Positions 33,007 through 45,530 of a stretch of DNA of 64,000 bases are shown in pieces. Origin of the DNA: Abelmoschus esculentus (Eukaryota > Streptophyta > Magnoliopsida > Malvales > Malvaceae). A program made the position numbers and the translations under genes. The DNA lies in NCBI GenBank assembly GCA_035048815.1, contig JAUCBN010000049.1, positions 4,223,501-4,287,500 of the forward strand. The letters are read 5' to 3'. Every line of letters starts with the position of its first letter. The stretch's first letter is position 1. The notes beneath the pieces were generated by a model that searched no databases, was not told the origin of the DNA, and saw only the letters and a program-made list of their open reading frames with translations.

Positions 33007-34331
33007 TGATAAGTGCTCAACTCACTATCACTTTTTACACCTTTTATGGGCATTAATCACCGAATTTACACCTACTCGGACCAATGCATGTACTTAATGT
33101 GATATATTTAGAAGTTAAGCTTATGAAGATAATATTTACAGAAAAAGGCAAGTTTTACTGCATTTTTATATATGTGCAGGAGAACCAGTGCCGCAGCAGC
33201 AACATGGCTGAGGCAGGACCTGATGCCGAGGCAGCAGCTGAGAGCCAGGAAGCAATACTATAGGCGATTGGAAGAGAAAAATGCAAGGGACGTTCCTGGA
33301 CATAAAGCACATGGATCGGAGCTGGTTAGCATGAGGAAAAGCCCAAGACAAGGCCACGCGGGGAAGCCCCTTTGTTGAATTAAACTTAGAAATATTTTAA
33401 TTATGTACATGACTTGTTCCCTACTCCAAGTTGTATTCTACTTAGGAAAGGTTTGCCCTAGGTCAAGCCTATATAAGACCTAGCCGTCCAATGTATTAGA
33501 TATACCTAGAGACAGAGCCGATTCATAAACTTTGTTTTCTTTCTCTCAACTATGTTCTAAGCTTTCTTAGGGTTTAGGTGAAGGTTGTTTAGTATATGTG
33601 AGAGGAGATTGTACTTTGTCTTTGTTTCAATGCAATAAAACTATCAAGGTTTGCTTATCCTTTGTTATTCCTTATTCTTGCACCCAAGCTCGGGAGAGAA
33701 GTTTGTGAGTAATCCATTTATCTAGATTCGGGAGAGTTAGATTCACGAAAGGGGTAAGTACGGTGTTTCAGTCGTGAAATACTAACTCGGCCTAGGGATA
33801 GGTTAAGAGTTTCAGCGGCTAAAAGAAGTATGAGATTGGTTGCTGAGTATAATTGATTCACGCCGGGAGGTATCATCAAGGACTAGTCATCAACAGTACT
33901 TCGACTTAGGGATAAGCGGAGTCATTCAAGGACACTTTGCCGAACTTTGGTAAAGTCCACCCACAAGCAAGGGATTGCCGCGGCGGACAGTATTGTCGCT
34001 GCCAAGGCAGTAATCTGCAGTGCTGCCGAGGCAGTGATATACGATTGCATTGGGCAGAGACAAGTCAATCAAATCCACAATACAACGCAACTGGATCCTG
34101 ACCTTTCTCTCTCTATTTATCAAATCTTATTCTTTTATTTAGTTGTTTTATTTCAGTTTATCAAACCCAAAATTACTTGTGTTTTATTTTATTTCTTTCT
34201 AAAGAACAAGAAGACGAAGAAGACATATTGAGTATACCAATCCCTGTGGAGACGATAATCCGATAAACACTTATCACTTATTACTTGCGATGTGTCCACT
34301 TGCACTAAACGCGCACTTTTGACACGCGACA
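33007..34331 (+). repeat. 5' LTR of A4
   Basis: 1,325 bp, TGATAAGTGCTCAACTC...GACACGCGACA. TATA box 33470-33476, AATAAA 33634-33639, TGCCNNGGCA palindromes at 33224, 34000 and 34024. Confidence 0.95.
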
Positions 34332-34337
34332 AGTTTT

Positions 34338-34355
34338 TGGTGCCGTTGCCGGGGA
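34338..34355 (+). promoter_or_regulatory. Primer-binding site of A4 (tRNA-Asp)
   Basis: TGGTGCCGTTGCCGGGGA, one change from the intact site in A6. Confidence 0.9.
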
Positions 34356-34429
34356 TTGGCAACTAAATTTTATTTTCTTTATTTTCTTGTTTCTTTTTAT
34401 TTTTATTTTACTTTTGTTTTTCTTGGTGT

Positions 34430-36328
34430 ATGACCAGGGCGAACCCAACCAACCCTTTGTACGAGTTAGACCCAGAGATTGAACGAAAAGGCAAAGGTTG
34501 AGGAGACAAATCCAAGAAGCTATGGCAGATCACCCGGCAGGACAAAGCTTACCTGTCGGTAATGGAGGTCTTCCGCCGCCACCAGGGCCGCGACAGCTCA
34601 CTGTCAAAGACTTCCTGGAAGAGGATTTAAAGGGATTAAACCCAGGAGTCGTTACAACGGAGATAGAAGCAGCCCACTTTGAACTGAAACCTGTCATGTT
34701 CAATATGCTTAACACTATTGGACAATTTGGTGAGTCTGTAACTAAAGATGCAAGGCAGCACCTCAAGTCCTTCATGGAGATATGCAATTCTTTCAAAATC
34801 CAAGGAGTCCATGAAGATGTTTTGAGATTAAAGTTATTCCCCTATTCACTGAGGGATAGGGCGAAAGCCTGGCTAAATAGCATTCCAGCAGGATCTATTG
34901 GATCTTGGAGTGAACTCTGTCGTGATTTTATTACACGTTCTAATCCTACAAATTTATATGATAGAATTCGTAATGAAATCACTTCTTTTCGACAGACAGA
35001 TGACGAACCTATGTACGAGGCATGGGAGCGATACAGGGAGTTACTGCACAAGTGCCCTTTGCATGGATTTCTCCCATGGACACAAGTGACCATGTTTTAT
35101 AATGCCACGAATGCCCCGACAAGGATGATGTTAGATGCCTCGGCGAACGGAACACTCCTTGATAAAGCACCTGAGGAAGCTATTGAAATATTAAACAAAC
35201 TCGCAAAGAACGATTTTCAATTCCCTACATCTAGGCGAGGAGGAGTAAGACACCAAGCCACGGAGAATGAGTTAGACGCATCAAATTCAGTGGCAGCACA
35301 ATTGGCCTCTCTTACAAAGATGGTGCAAAATTTGCAACTACAACAAAATACCCGTAAGGTTAAGGTAATTGATTCTTTTTGTCACTTATGTGGAGGTAAC
35401 CACAGTTCCCCTGAGTGTATGAATCAAGAAACCGGTATGTATGTTGGAAATTACAACCGAACCAATATGATGTCCAACACATACAATCCCTCATGGAAGA
35501 GGCATCCAAACCTATAATGGAGCAACCCTAACAATGCCTTAAATCCAACCACCCAACCTTCAGGATTCCAGCAACCAATGCAACATATGCCGCAGTAGCA
35601 GGTCCAGTAGCCAATGCCGTAGCAGCAGATGCAGCAGCAATCGGTAAGTTCATTGGAGAACACTCTCAAAGCCTTTATGATGAAAAACAGAGTCATACAT
35701 GGCAGAGAACCGTAATTTCATCAAAAGGACAAATGCTTTCATGAATAGGACTGAGATGAGGTTGCAGAATCAAGAAGCAGCTATTAAAACCCTAGAAACT
35801 CAAGTTGGGCAGTTTGCTCAAAACATAAACACTAGACCACAAGGAGGACTACCTAGCAATACTGAAGTTGCTAAGGTAATGGGCCATGAACAGTGTAAGA
35901 CAATCACTACTAGGAGTGGTCTACAGGTGAAGGAAAAGATTCCAGCACGCCAAAATCCATCAGCAGACCCAGCAAAAGAAGAGGCTGAGCAAACTGATCT
36001 TGATAACACTGCCCCGGCAGAAAGCACTGCAGCTCCTGAACAGCCTGCCGAGACAGCAACAACCCTAGTGGTGCCAGGTATTAAATTCCAAACTAAAGAA
36101 ACACTGGATGACATGAGACCACCATCACCTTTCCCACAAAGATTGAAAAAGCAAAAACAGGACCAGCAATTCAAGAAATTCCTTGATATTTTAAAGCAAG
36201 TCCACATTAACATACCATTCGTAGAGGCAATTGGACAAATGCTTAATTATGCCAAGTTCTTAAAAGACATGGTGTCCAAGAGAAAACGAATAGGTGAGTT
36301 CGAAACAGTGGCTGCTACCGAGGGATGA
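34430..36328 (+). pseudogene. gag: Athila gag pseudogene (A4)
   Basis: ATG 34430, MTRANPTNPLYELDPEIER, then a one-base deletion near 34485 (GAACGAAAAGG versus GAACGAACAAGG in A3). The long frame 34498-35517 carries the capsid motif LKLFPYSLRDRAKAWLNSIP and zinc knuckle CHLCGGNHSSPEC. Stops at 35515 and within the Gln-rich linker, a one-base insertion near 35685 (GATGAAAAACAGAG) and a TGA at 36326 (Cys codon in A3/A5) complete the decay. Order and sequence are otherwise as in A3 and A5. Confidence 0.9.
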
Positions 36329-36348
36329 ATGGCAATGTACACAATCGC

Positions 36349-37074
36349 ATGCCACCGAAATTGAAGGATCCTGGCTGCTTTATCATACCTTGTGCAATAG
36401 GTAAAAATTATGAAGGTAAGGCCCTATGCAACCTTGGAGCAAGCATCAATCTAATGCCCAAATCTGTCTTTCAAAAACTTGGAATAGGAAGGGCAAAACC
36501 TACAACAGTTATGCTCCAACTAGCGTATCGATCATATGTGCAACCCGAAGGCAAAATCGAGGACATACTGGTAAGAGTTGATAAATTTATTTTTCCTGCT
36601 GATTTTCTTGTCCTTGATTGTGAAGCAATTGATAATGCACCGATCATCTTGGGGAGACCTTTCCTTGCAACTGGACGCACCTTAATCGATGTGGAAAAAG
36701 GAGAGTTGACAATGAGAATTAATGATGAACAAGTCAACTTAAATGTGTTTCAAATGATGAAAAGGCATGATGAGCAGGAAGAAGATTGTCAGATACTGCA
36801 TGATACAGATGAAGATCAGATAATACCTTGTCTCAGCAACCACTGCCTCGGTAGTGATCTTCATGACACATCACATGTATGCCTCGGCAGTGATACGGAT
36901 GACTGCTACAGTAGTACTTTGAACAATGTTGAAACAACAGAGAATAAGAAAGCTAACTGGACAGCACACCTTCCAGGTAAGTACTTCGAACCATTAGATT
37001 ATACAGGTAAGAATGAACAATCTGTAATTAAAGAACCACTGGTCACGGAATTAAAACCCTTACCGAAAAACTAA
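36349..37074 (+). pseudogene. Athila protease pseudogene (A4)
   Basis: MPPKLKDPGCFIIPCAIGKN followed by the retropepsin motif, which here reads CNLGASINLMP: the catalytic Asp codon GAC of A3 is AAC (36430-36432). ILGRPFLATGRTLIDVEKGE follows. An extra spacer of about 90 residues with ILHDTDEDQIIPCLSNHCLG leads toward pol and is absent from A3 and A5. A one-base shift in the A-run near 37066 puts the following RT in another frame. Confidence 0.85.
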
Positions 37075-38957
37075 AATATGCTTATTTGGGAGACAACCAC
37101 ACGATGCCTGTAATTATTTCTTCTAAGTTGCTACCAGAACAGGAACAAACCCTAATAGCGATGTTGCGGCAGCACAAAAAGGCAATTGGGTGGTCAATTG
37201 ATGATTTAAAGGGAATAAGCCCAGCGGTATGTATGCATAAAATTCTTTTAGAAGAAGACCATAAGCCCACTGTTGAAGCTCAAAGGAGACTTAACCACGC
37301 TATCAAGGAGGTAGTACGTAAGGAAATAATCAAGTGGCTTGATGCAGGAATTATTTATCCCATCTCTGACAGTGCATGGGTAAGCCCGATACAATGTGTA
37401 CCTAAGAAAGGTGGTATGAATATTATAACCAACGAGAACAACGAACTAATCCCAACCAAGACTGTGACCGGCTGGAGGGTTTGTATGGATTATCGCAAGT
37501 TGAATAAGGCAACAAAGAAGGATCACTTCCCTCTACCCTTTATTGATGAAATGCTTGATAGACTTGCTGGTAAACCTTATTACTGTTTTCTTGATGGTTA
37601 TTCAGGATACAATCAAATTGCCATTGATCTAGAAGACCAGGCAAAAAACACTTTCACTTGCCCATATGGAACTTATGCATTTAGAAGGATGTCGTTCGGC
37701 CTTTGCAATGCCCCGGCAACCTTCCAGAGATGCATGATGGCGATTTTTTCTGACATGATAGAGGACTTCCTAGAGATATTCATGGATGATTTTTCAGTCT
37801 TTGGAGATAGCTTTGATCACTGCCTCGGCAATCTAGAAAAAGTGCTGCAAAGATGTGAGGAATCCAATCTAGTCCTAAACTGGGAAAAATGCCACTTTAT
37901 GGTAAATGAAGGCATCATATTGGGTCATAAAATATCAACACAAGGAATCGAAATGGATAAAGCCAAGATTGATGTGATAAAGAATTTACCTCCACCAATT
38001 TTTGTGAAAGGAGTTCGAAGCTTTTTGGGCCATGCAGGTTTTTATAGAAGGTTTATCTCTAATTTTTCTAAAATTTCTAAACCTCTTTGCAACTTGCTTG
38101 AACAAGATAGGAAATTCGAATTCAATAAGGAATGCATTGAAGCATTCGAAACTCTCAAGGAGAAGCTAATCACTACACCGATAGTGATCCCACCAGATTG
38201 GTCCTTGTCATTTGAATTGATGTGTGACGCTAGCGATCATGCTGTCGGGGCAGCACTTGGGCAGAGAAAGAACAACCTATTCCATGTGAACTATTATGCT
38301 AGTAAAACGCTTAATGATGCCCAAATCAATTACACTACAACAGAAAAAGAATTACTAGCAGTAGTATTTACTTTTGACAAATTTCGATCGTATCTTATCG
38401 GAACAAAGGTTACTGTCCACACTGATCATTCGGCAATTAAATACCTCTTCTCAAAGAAGGATGCCAAGCCTAGACTGATTAGATGGATCCTTCTTCTACA
38501 AGAATTTGGTGTTGAAATCAAAGATCGAAAAGGTACAGAAAACCAGGTGGCCGATCATCTCTCTAGACTGGAGAACAAAGAAAATACCCACTCCCTTGAA
38601 GAAATAGAAGATGCATTCCCAGATGAACAAATATTGCAAATTGTTACAACTGCAAGAAATATTGCCGAGACAGAGACTACAGCAGTATACAACCGCGCTG
38701 TCGCGGCATTATCTGAATACATCGCCGCAACATTAACAGTAGACCTTGTTGCCGTAACATCCACCCCCTGGTATGTCGGTCTTGTTAATTATTTATTTAG
38801 TGGTATTATCCCTTATAACCTTAACCATAACGAAAAGAAGAGGTTTCAGCATAATGCAAAGCATTATTTCTGGGACGACCCTCTTCTGTTTAAACATTGT
38901 GTAGATCAGGTTATAAGAAGATGTGTACCAGAAGAAGAACAGAAAGTAGTACTCTAG
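37075..38957 (+). pseudogene. pol: Athila reverse transcriptase and RNase H (A4)
   Basis: A single open stretch of more than 620 codons without a start of its own, being an internal part of the polyprotein. RT: RRLNHAIKEVVRKEIIKWLD, WRVCMDYRKLNKATKKDHFP, YCFLDGYSGYNQI, SFGLCNAPATFQRC, and an intact active site FMDDFSVFG (Asp codons 37785-37790). RNase H: CDASDHAVGAAL (about 38223), TEKELLAVV, VHTDHSAIKYL, then QVADHLSRLE. YCFLDGYSGYNQI and FMDDFSVFG mark the Athila/Tat branch. It is the best-preserved pol in the window and ends at TAG 38955-38957, after which the same frame continues into integrase. It could have supplied RT to A3, A5 and A6 relatives, though that is inference. Confidence 0.9.
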
Positions 38958-40077
38958 CACTGTCATGATTCACCTTGCGGTGGGCATTTTGGAGGCAACA
39001 GAACAGCAGCAAAGGTACTGCAATCTGGCCTCTACTGGTCCACACTCTACAAAGATGCCCACGACTATTATAAGAACTGTGATCGATGCCAACGCACGGG
39101 CAATATTTCAAGACGACATGAGATGCCATTACAACCCAAATTGGAAGTAGTACTGTTTGATGTGTGGGGCATAGATTTCATGGGACCATTCCCATCATCC
39201 CAAGGCAATCTTTACATCTTAGTAGCAGTGGATTACGTATCAAATTGGGTCGAAGCAATCGCCACACCTCACAATGATTCCAAGACAATTTAAAAATTTC
39301 TCAAGAAAAATATTTTTACAAGATTTGGAATCCCTAGAGCAATAATAAGTGATGAATGTAAACACTTTGATAACAGACTCATTGCCGCGGCATTAAAGAA
39401 ACTCGGCATCACCCACAGGCTCGCCACAACATATCATCCACAGACTAATGGGCAAGCTAAAATATCCAACAAGGAACTAAAACAGATCCTTGAAAAGGTG
39501 GTAAATCCATCTAGAAAGGATTGGTCTTATCGTCTCGATGATGCTTTATGGGCCTACAGGACAGCCTTCAAAACCCCATTGGGAACATCTCCATATAAGC
39601 TTGTATTCGGGAAAGCTTGCCACTTGCCTGTAGAAATCGAGCATAAAGCATATTGGGTAGTAAAGAACTTAAAAATGGATTGGGAAAAAGCCGGAAAGAA
39701 AAGACTGCTAGAACTCAATGAGATAGAAGAATTCCGAACAACATCCTATGAGAATGCCAAGATCTACAAAGAGAAAACTAAAAGATGGAACGACCGTAGG
39801 TTGCTGCCTAGGCAGTTCCTGCCGGGGTAGCATGTTCTCTTTTTCAACTCTAGGCTTAAACTGTTTCCAGGAAAACTCAAATCCAGATGGTCAGGCCCAT
39901 TTGAAGTTGTTCGAGTTTTCCCAAATGGAGCAGTAACGATCAAATCACTAAAGGATGGGCATGAATTCAAAGTGAATGGCTAGCGCTTGAAGCACTATTC
40001 TGGACCACATGACATAAAGAATATGGAGACCATCACCTTAGAAGATGCTTTCGCATGCACTCCTATGGAGAATTAAT
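38958..40077 (+). pseudogene. Athila integrase pseudogene (A4)
   Basis: Zinc-binding start HCHDSPCGGHFGGNRTA with NCDRCQRTGNIS, then the core: DVWGIDFMGPFPSS, SDECKHFDN, and the third catalytic position NGQAKISNKE, where relatives have a Glu after QA; here GAA became AAA (Lys). C-terminal part includes WAYRTAFKTPLGTSPY and RWSGPFEVVRVFPNGAV. In-frame stops at 39291, 39828 and 39981 and a late frameshift before EDAFACTPMEN (ending 40077) make it inactive. No chromodomain, as expected for Athila. Confidence 0.88.
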
Positions 40078-40179
40078 GCCGCAACCTTTCATTATTTCTT
40101 TTCCGCAATTTTTAGGAATAGTTTTAATTTCGCTTTTATTTTAGGACATTTAATATTTACTTGTTGATTATAAGCACAG

Positions 40180-40336
40180 AGACAAAGTGGATGCTCTGAT
40201 GCAACGGACACCACCCACAAGAGTCCAACCGCCCCGGCAAGCAAAAGCTCAACCATCGCCCTCACCAAGAATAAAGCAATCGACAGCAAGGCCAAGAAGA
40301 AAAATTGTTACAAGCAGCTCTTCGGAGTCTCTTTAA
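40180..40336 (+). pseudogene. ORF2 C-terminal stump (A4)
   Basis: Only the last ~50 codons of ORF2 remain: MQRTPPTRVQPPRQAKAQPS and the tail RRKIVTSSSSESL ending at TAA 40334-40336. They match the end of the complete gene in A6 (50668-50812). The promoter-like leader and first ~460 codons are deleted, so A4 has pol but no ORF2, the reverse of A3 and A5. Confidence 0.9.
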
Positions 40337-41260
40337 ATTTTTCATAATTCAATATTATTTGTTGTTTGCTTTCTATGCTACTTATCTCTTCCATAATTTT
40401 CGTTCTCTGCTATTCTATTCTAATATAAAGCATTGAGGAAAATGCTTGGTTTGAGTTTGGGGGTGCAGATTCACTGCCGAGGCAGCAATCTACTGCGAGG
40501 CCTTGCCAAGAAAATGAAGTATTCTAGTGATTTTTTTTAATAATTTTTTATGCTCCCCGCCTTACTTGAACCAACTGACTATGCTTTTGCACTGCTTATC
40601 ATCAGTATTGCCTTAATTTATTCTTTAAGGCTATAGAAATCTTACTCCTTACCATGATTAGGTCCTGTTAAGAAGGTTTAACCATAGGATACTTAAGGAT
40701 GAAAACTTAGAAGCTTACTATAGGATAAAAAAATTAAACACTTTTGGGAATTGTTGGATTATAGGAATTCTTTTAATGAACTTAGGTGATAAAGACTTAG
40801 ATTTTTGGGAAAGTGACTAGAGGTGCCTATCACCGGGTCTAGGAATTACTCTTCTTCATGCTAGAGGTGCCCGAAATTGGCTCTAGTGTGTTATAAGGGA
40901 TATCAAAAAGAAAGAGGGAATTAGTGAAGAGAAAAACACAACTCTTGAGGTGCCCGAAATTGGCTCAAGAATTGGTTGTTTAGAAAAGAAGAGAACACTT
41001 AACCAAATTCTACTTTTCTTGAACTTAGAGTTTATCTAAGAAAGCCTTTAATCAAACTTGTCCTCAAAAACGCACACACTCACAATTCTTATAGTTTGTT
41101 TCTAGGTAAACCCTTGGGTAGCCAAAAGGTTAAGTCTAAAAGAATAGACATAGTTATGGTGGGGAGAATAGATGGAAACATAAGACCAAGAGAGAGTAGA
41201 GTTCGGCAAATTGATGGTTTGCATTGCTTGAGGACAAGCAATAGTTCGAGTTTGGGGGTG
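40337..41260 (+). other. A4 3' untranslated region with hairpins and polypurine tract
   Basis: Noncoding. Two hairpins have an identical apex GTGCCCGAAATTGG but different perfect stems: CTAGAG/CTCTAG (40861-40886) and TCTTGAG/CTCAAGA (40943-40970); a third, weaker one starts at 40817. Polypurine tract AGTTTGGGGGTG at 41249-41260. Confidence 0.75.
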
Positions 41261-41583
41261 TGATAAGTGCTCAACTCACTATCACTTTTTACACCTTTTA
41301 TGGGCATTAATCACCGAATTTACACCCACTCAAACCAATGCATGCACTTAATGTGATATATTTTGAAGTTAAGCTTATCAAGATAATATTTACAGAAAAA
41401 GGCAAGTTTTACTGCATTTTTATATCTGTGCAGGAGAACCAGTGCCGCGGCAGCAACATGGCCGAGGCAGGACCTGATGCCGAGGCAGCAGCTAGGAGCT
41501 AGGAAGCAATACTATAGGCGATTGGAAGAGAAAAATTCAAGGGACGTTCCTGGACATAAAGCACATGGATCGGAGCAGGTTAG
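41261..41583 (+). repeat. 3' LTR of A4, left piece
   Basis: First 323 bases of the LTR, broken after GGAGCAGGTTAG where A5 begins. TGCCGCGGCA at 41443 and TGCCGAGGCA at 41478. The remainder is 58637-59634. Confidence 0.95.
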
Positions 41584-42910
41584 TGATAAGTGCTCAACAC
41601 ACTATCACTTTTTACTCCTTTTATGGACATTAATCATCAAATATACACCCACTCGGACCAATGCATGTGCTTAATGTGATATATTTAGAAGTTATACTCA
41701 TATAGATAACATTTACAGAAAAAGGCACGTTTTACTGCGTTTTCATATCTGTGCAGGAGAACCAGTGCCGTGGCAGGGACAAGGCCGAGGCAGGACCTGA
41801 TGCCGAGGCAGCAGCAGAAAGACAAGAAGCAAAACTATAGGCGATGGAAAGATAAAAATCCAAGGAACGTGTCTGGACTTGAAGCCCATGGATCGGAGCT
41901 GGCTAGCACAAGGAAAAGCCCTAAGAAGACCACGCGGGAAAGCCTCCTTAGCCGAATCAAACTTGGAAATATATTATTATTATGTACTTGACTTGTTCCC
42001 TACTCCAAGTTGTATTCTACTTTGGAAAGGTTTGCCCTAGGTCTTGCCTATATAAGGACCTAGCCACCCAATGTACAATACATGGAACACCTAGGGAGAG
42101 AGTCGATTTCTATTCTTGTTTCTTTCCTCTCCATTATGTTCTAAACCTTCTTAGGGATTAGGTGAAGGTTGTCGAGTATTTGTGAGAGGAGATTGTACTT
42201 TGTCTTTGATTCAATGCAATAAAGTTATCAAGGTTTGCTTATCCTTTGTTATTCCTTGTTTTCACAATTGAGCTCGGGAGAGCATATTGTGAATCATCCA
42301 TTTATCTAAGCTCGGGAGAGTTAAATTCACGAAAAGGATAAGTACGGTATTTCAATCGCGAAATACTAACTCGGCCTAGGAATAGGTTAAGAGTTTCAGC
42401 GGCTAAAAGAAGTGTGAGATTGGTTGGTGAGTATAATTGGTTGACGCCGGGAGGTATCATCAAGGACTAGTCATCAACAACACTCTAACTTAAGGATAAG
42501 CGGAGTCATCCAAGGACACTTTGCCGAACTTTGGTAGAGTCTACCCACGAGCAAGAGATTGCCGCGGCAGACAGTATTGTCACTGCCAAGGCAGTAAATT
42601 GTAGTGCTGTCGAGGCAGTGATATACGATTGCATTGGACAGAGACAAGTCAATCAATTCCACAATACGACGCAACTGGATCCTAGCCCATCTCTCTCTAC
42701 TATTTCAACTCTTTATTTTTATTTAGTTATTTTAGTTTCGATAATCAAATCAACTCACTTGTGTTCTTTACTTTTTCTACAGAACAAGAAGGTGAAGAAA
42801 GCATAATAAGTATACCAGTCCCTGAGGAGACGATAACTTGATAAAATACTTATCACTTATTACTTTCGATGTGTCCACTTGCACTAAACGCACACTTTTG
42901 ACACGCGACA
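41584..42910 (+). repeat. 5' LTR of A5
   Basis: 1,327 bp, TGATAAGTGCTCAACACAC...GACACGCGACA. TATA box 42049-42055, AATAAA 42218-42223. Confidence 0.95.
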
Positions 42911-42916
42911 AGTTTC

Positions 42917-42934
42917 TGGCGTCGTTGCCGGGGA
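42917..42934 (+). promoter_or_regulatory. Primer-binding site of A5 (tRNA-Asp)
   Basis: TGGCGTCGTTGCCGGGGA, the same variant as A3. Confidence 0.9.
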
Positions 42935-43007
42935 CTGACAACTAAATTTTGTTTTCTTTATTTTCTTGTTTATTTTTATTTTATTTTACTTTTGTTTTTC
43001 GTGGTGT

Positions 43008-44880
43008 ATGACCAGGGCCAATCCAACCAACCCCTTTTACGAATTAGATCCAGAGATCGAAAGAACAAGGCAAATGTTGAGGAAACAGATCCAAGGAGCC
43101 ATGGCAGAACACCCGGCAGGACAAAATTTACCTGCCGGCAATGGAGGACTTCCGCCGCCACCTGGGCCACGGCAGCTCACTGTCAAAGACTTCCTGGAAG
43201 AGGACTTAAACGGATTAAACCCAGTATTCGTTACACCGGAGATTGAAGCAGCCCATTTTGAACTAAAACCCGTTATGTTCAATATGTTAAACACAATTGG
43301 ACAATTTGGTGGGTCTGCAACTGAAGACGCAAGGCAGCACCTCAAGTCCTTCATGGAAATCTGCAACTCTTTCAAAATCTAAGGAGTCCATGAATATGTC
43401 TTGCGATTAAAGCTATTCCCCTATTCACTGAGGGATAGGGCAAAAGCGTGGTTAAATAGCATTCCAGCAGGATCTATTGGATCTTGGTTTGAACTTTTTC
43501 GTGATTTCATTACTCGTTTTAATCCCACTAATTTATATGATAGGATCCGTAATGAAATTACTTCTTTTCGACAGGCAGAAGACGAACCTATGTACGAGGC
43601 ATGGGAGCGCTACAGGGAGCTATTGCACAAGTGTCCTTTGCATGTATTTCCTCTATGGACACAAGTGACTATGTTCTACAATGCCACGAATGCCCCGACA
43701 AGGATGGTGTTAGATGCCTCGGCAAACGGAACACTCCTGGATAAAGCACCTGAGGAAGCTATTGAAATATTAAATAAACTCGCAAAGAATGACTTTCAGT
43801 TTCCTACATCTAGGCGAGGAGGAGTAAGACGCCAAGCCACGGTAAATGAATTAGACTCATCAAGTTCAGTGGCAGCACAATTGGCCTCTCTTACCAAGAT
43901 GGTGCAAAATCTACAGTTACAACAAAATACCCGTGAGGTCAAGGTAATTGATTCATATTGTGACCTATGTGGAGGTAACCACAGTTCCTCTGATTGCATG
44001 AATCAAGAAACTGGTATGTATGTTGGGAACTACAACCGCAAAAATGTAATGTCCAACACATACAACCCCTCATGGAAGAGGCATCCAAACCTATCGTGGA
44101 GTAACCCTAACAATGCCTTAAATCCAATCACCCAACCTTCGGGATTTCAGCAACCGATGCCGCAGCAGCAAGCCCAGCAGCAGATGCAGCGCAACCGGTA
44201 AGTTCATTGGAGAACACGCTAAAGGCCTTCATGATGAAAACTGAGTCATACATGGCAAAAATAGTAATTTCATCAAGAGGACAGATGCCTTCATGAATAA
44301 AACTGAGATGAGGCTACAAAATCAAGAAGCGGCCATAAAAATGCTGGAAACTCAGGTTGGGCAGTTTGCTCAATGCATAAACATTAGACCACAAGGAGGC
44401 CTACCTAGCAATACTAAAGTTGCTAAGGTAATGAGCCATGAACAGTGCAAGGCAATCACTACTAGGAGTGGTCTACAGCTGAAGGAAAAGATCCCAGAGA
44501 GCCAAATTCAATCAGCGGATCAAGCAAAAGAAGAGGCCGAGCAAACTGAATCTGAAAACACTGCCCCGGCAGAAAGCACTGCAGCTCCTGAGCAGCCTGC
44601 CGAGGCAGCAACAACTCCACTGGTGCCAGGTATAACATTTCCTATACAAGAAACCCTGGATTAAATGAGACCACCACCACCTTTCCCACAAAGGTTAAAA
44701 AAGCAAAAACAGGACCAGCAATTCAAGAAGTTCCTCGACATCTTGAAGCAAGTCCACATCAACATACCGTTCGTTGAAGCTATTGAACAAATGCCCAACT
44801 ATGCAAAGTTCCTAAAGGACATGGTGTCAAAGAGAAAACGAATAGGTGAGTTTGAAACAGTGGCTGCTACCGAGGGATGC
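43008..44880 (+). pseudogene. gag: Athila gag pseudogene (A5)
   Basis: ATG 43008 opens MTRANPTNPFYELDPEIERT. Frame is kept to 44201 apart from TAA 43380-43382 (a Gln codon elsewhere), and includes LKLFPYSLRDRAKAWLNSIP and zinc knuckle CDLCGGNHSSSDC. A shift in the Gln-rich linker near 44190-44290 moves the rest to another frame, which has TAA at 44662 and then runs unbroken from MRPPPPFPQRLKKQKQDQQF through the protease. Fewer lesions than A4, fitting its younger position in the nest. Confidence 0.9.
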
Positions 44881-45530
44881 ATGGCAATGCTGCATAACCG
44901 CATGCCACCAAAGTTAAAAGATCCTGGTTGCTGCACTATACCTTGTGCGATAGGAAAGAGTTATGAAGGAAAGGCCCTATGCAACCTTGGAGCAAGCATA
45001 AATCTCATGCCTAGATCAGTCTTCCAAAAGCTTGGAATTGGAAGGCCGAAGCCTACAACAGTGATGCTCGGACTCACGGATCGATCCTATGTGCAACCTG
45101 AAGGCAAAATCAAGGACATACTGGTAAGAGTTGACAAGTTTATTTTTCCTGCCGACTTCCTTGTCCTCGATTGTGAAGCAGATGACAATGCACCGATCAT
45201 CCTTGGGAGACCTTTCCTTTCAACTGGACGTACTCTAATTGACGTGGAAAAAGGAGAGTTGACAATGCGGGTCAATGACCAACAAGTCAAACTCAACGCC
45301 TTTCACAACTTAAAAAAATATGATGATCCAGAAGAATGCAAGGCCATCCACACAGTAGACACTAAAGTATCCTGCCTTGGCAGTCTACTCGACAAGATAT
45401 TCGGCAAGAAGATTAAGCCCAAGGTGGATGGACACACAGAAAAAAAAAAGCGGCCCACAACCGATTCACAATTTGGGCCTAAGGGAGAGAATAATTTTGG
45501 GAGAAGCATTTGCATGCTCTCCACCAGTAA
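44881..45530 (+). pseudogene. Athila protease fused to the pol C-terminus (A5)
   Basis: Open in the same frame as the end of gag (MPPKLKDPGCCTIPCAIGKS). Active-site motif reads CNLGASINLMP; the Asp codon is AAC (44983-44985). It carries KKIKPKVDGH and then, after a frameshift, GEAFACSPPVT followed by TGA 45531-45533, matching the A3 protease/DAFAC deletion junction. The apparent open continuation to 45621 is out of frame and meaningless. Confidence 0.85.
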
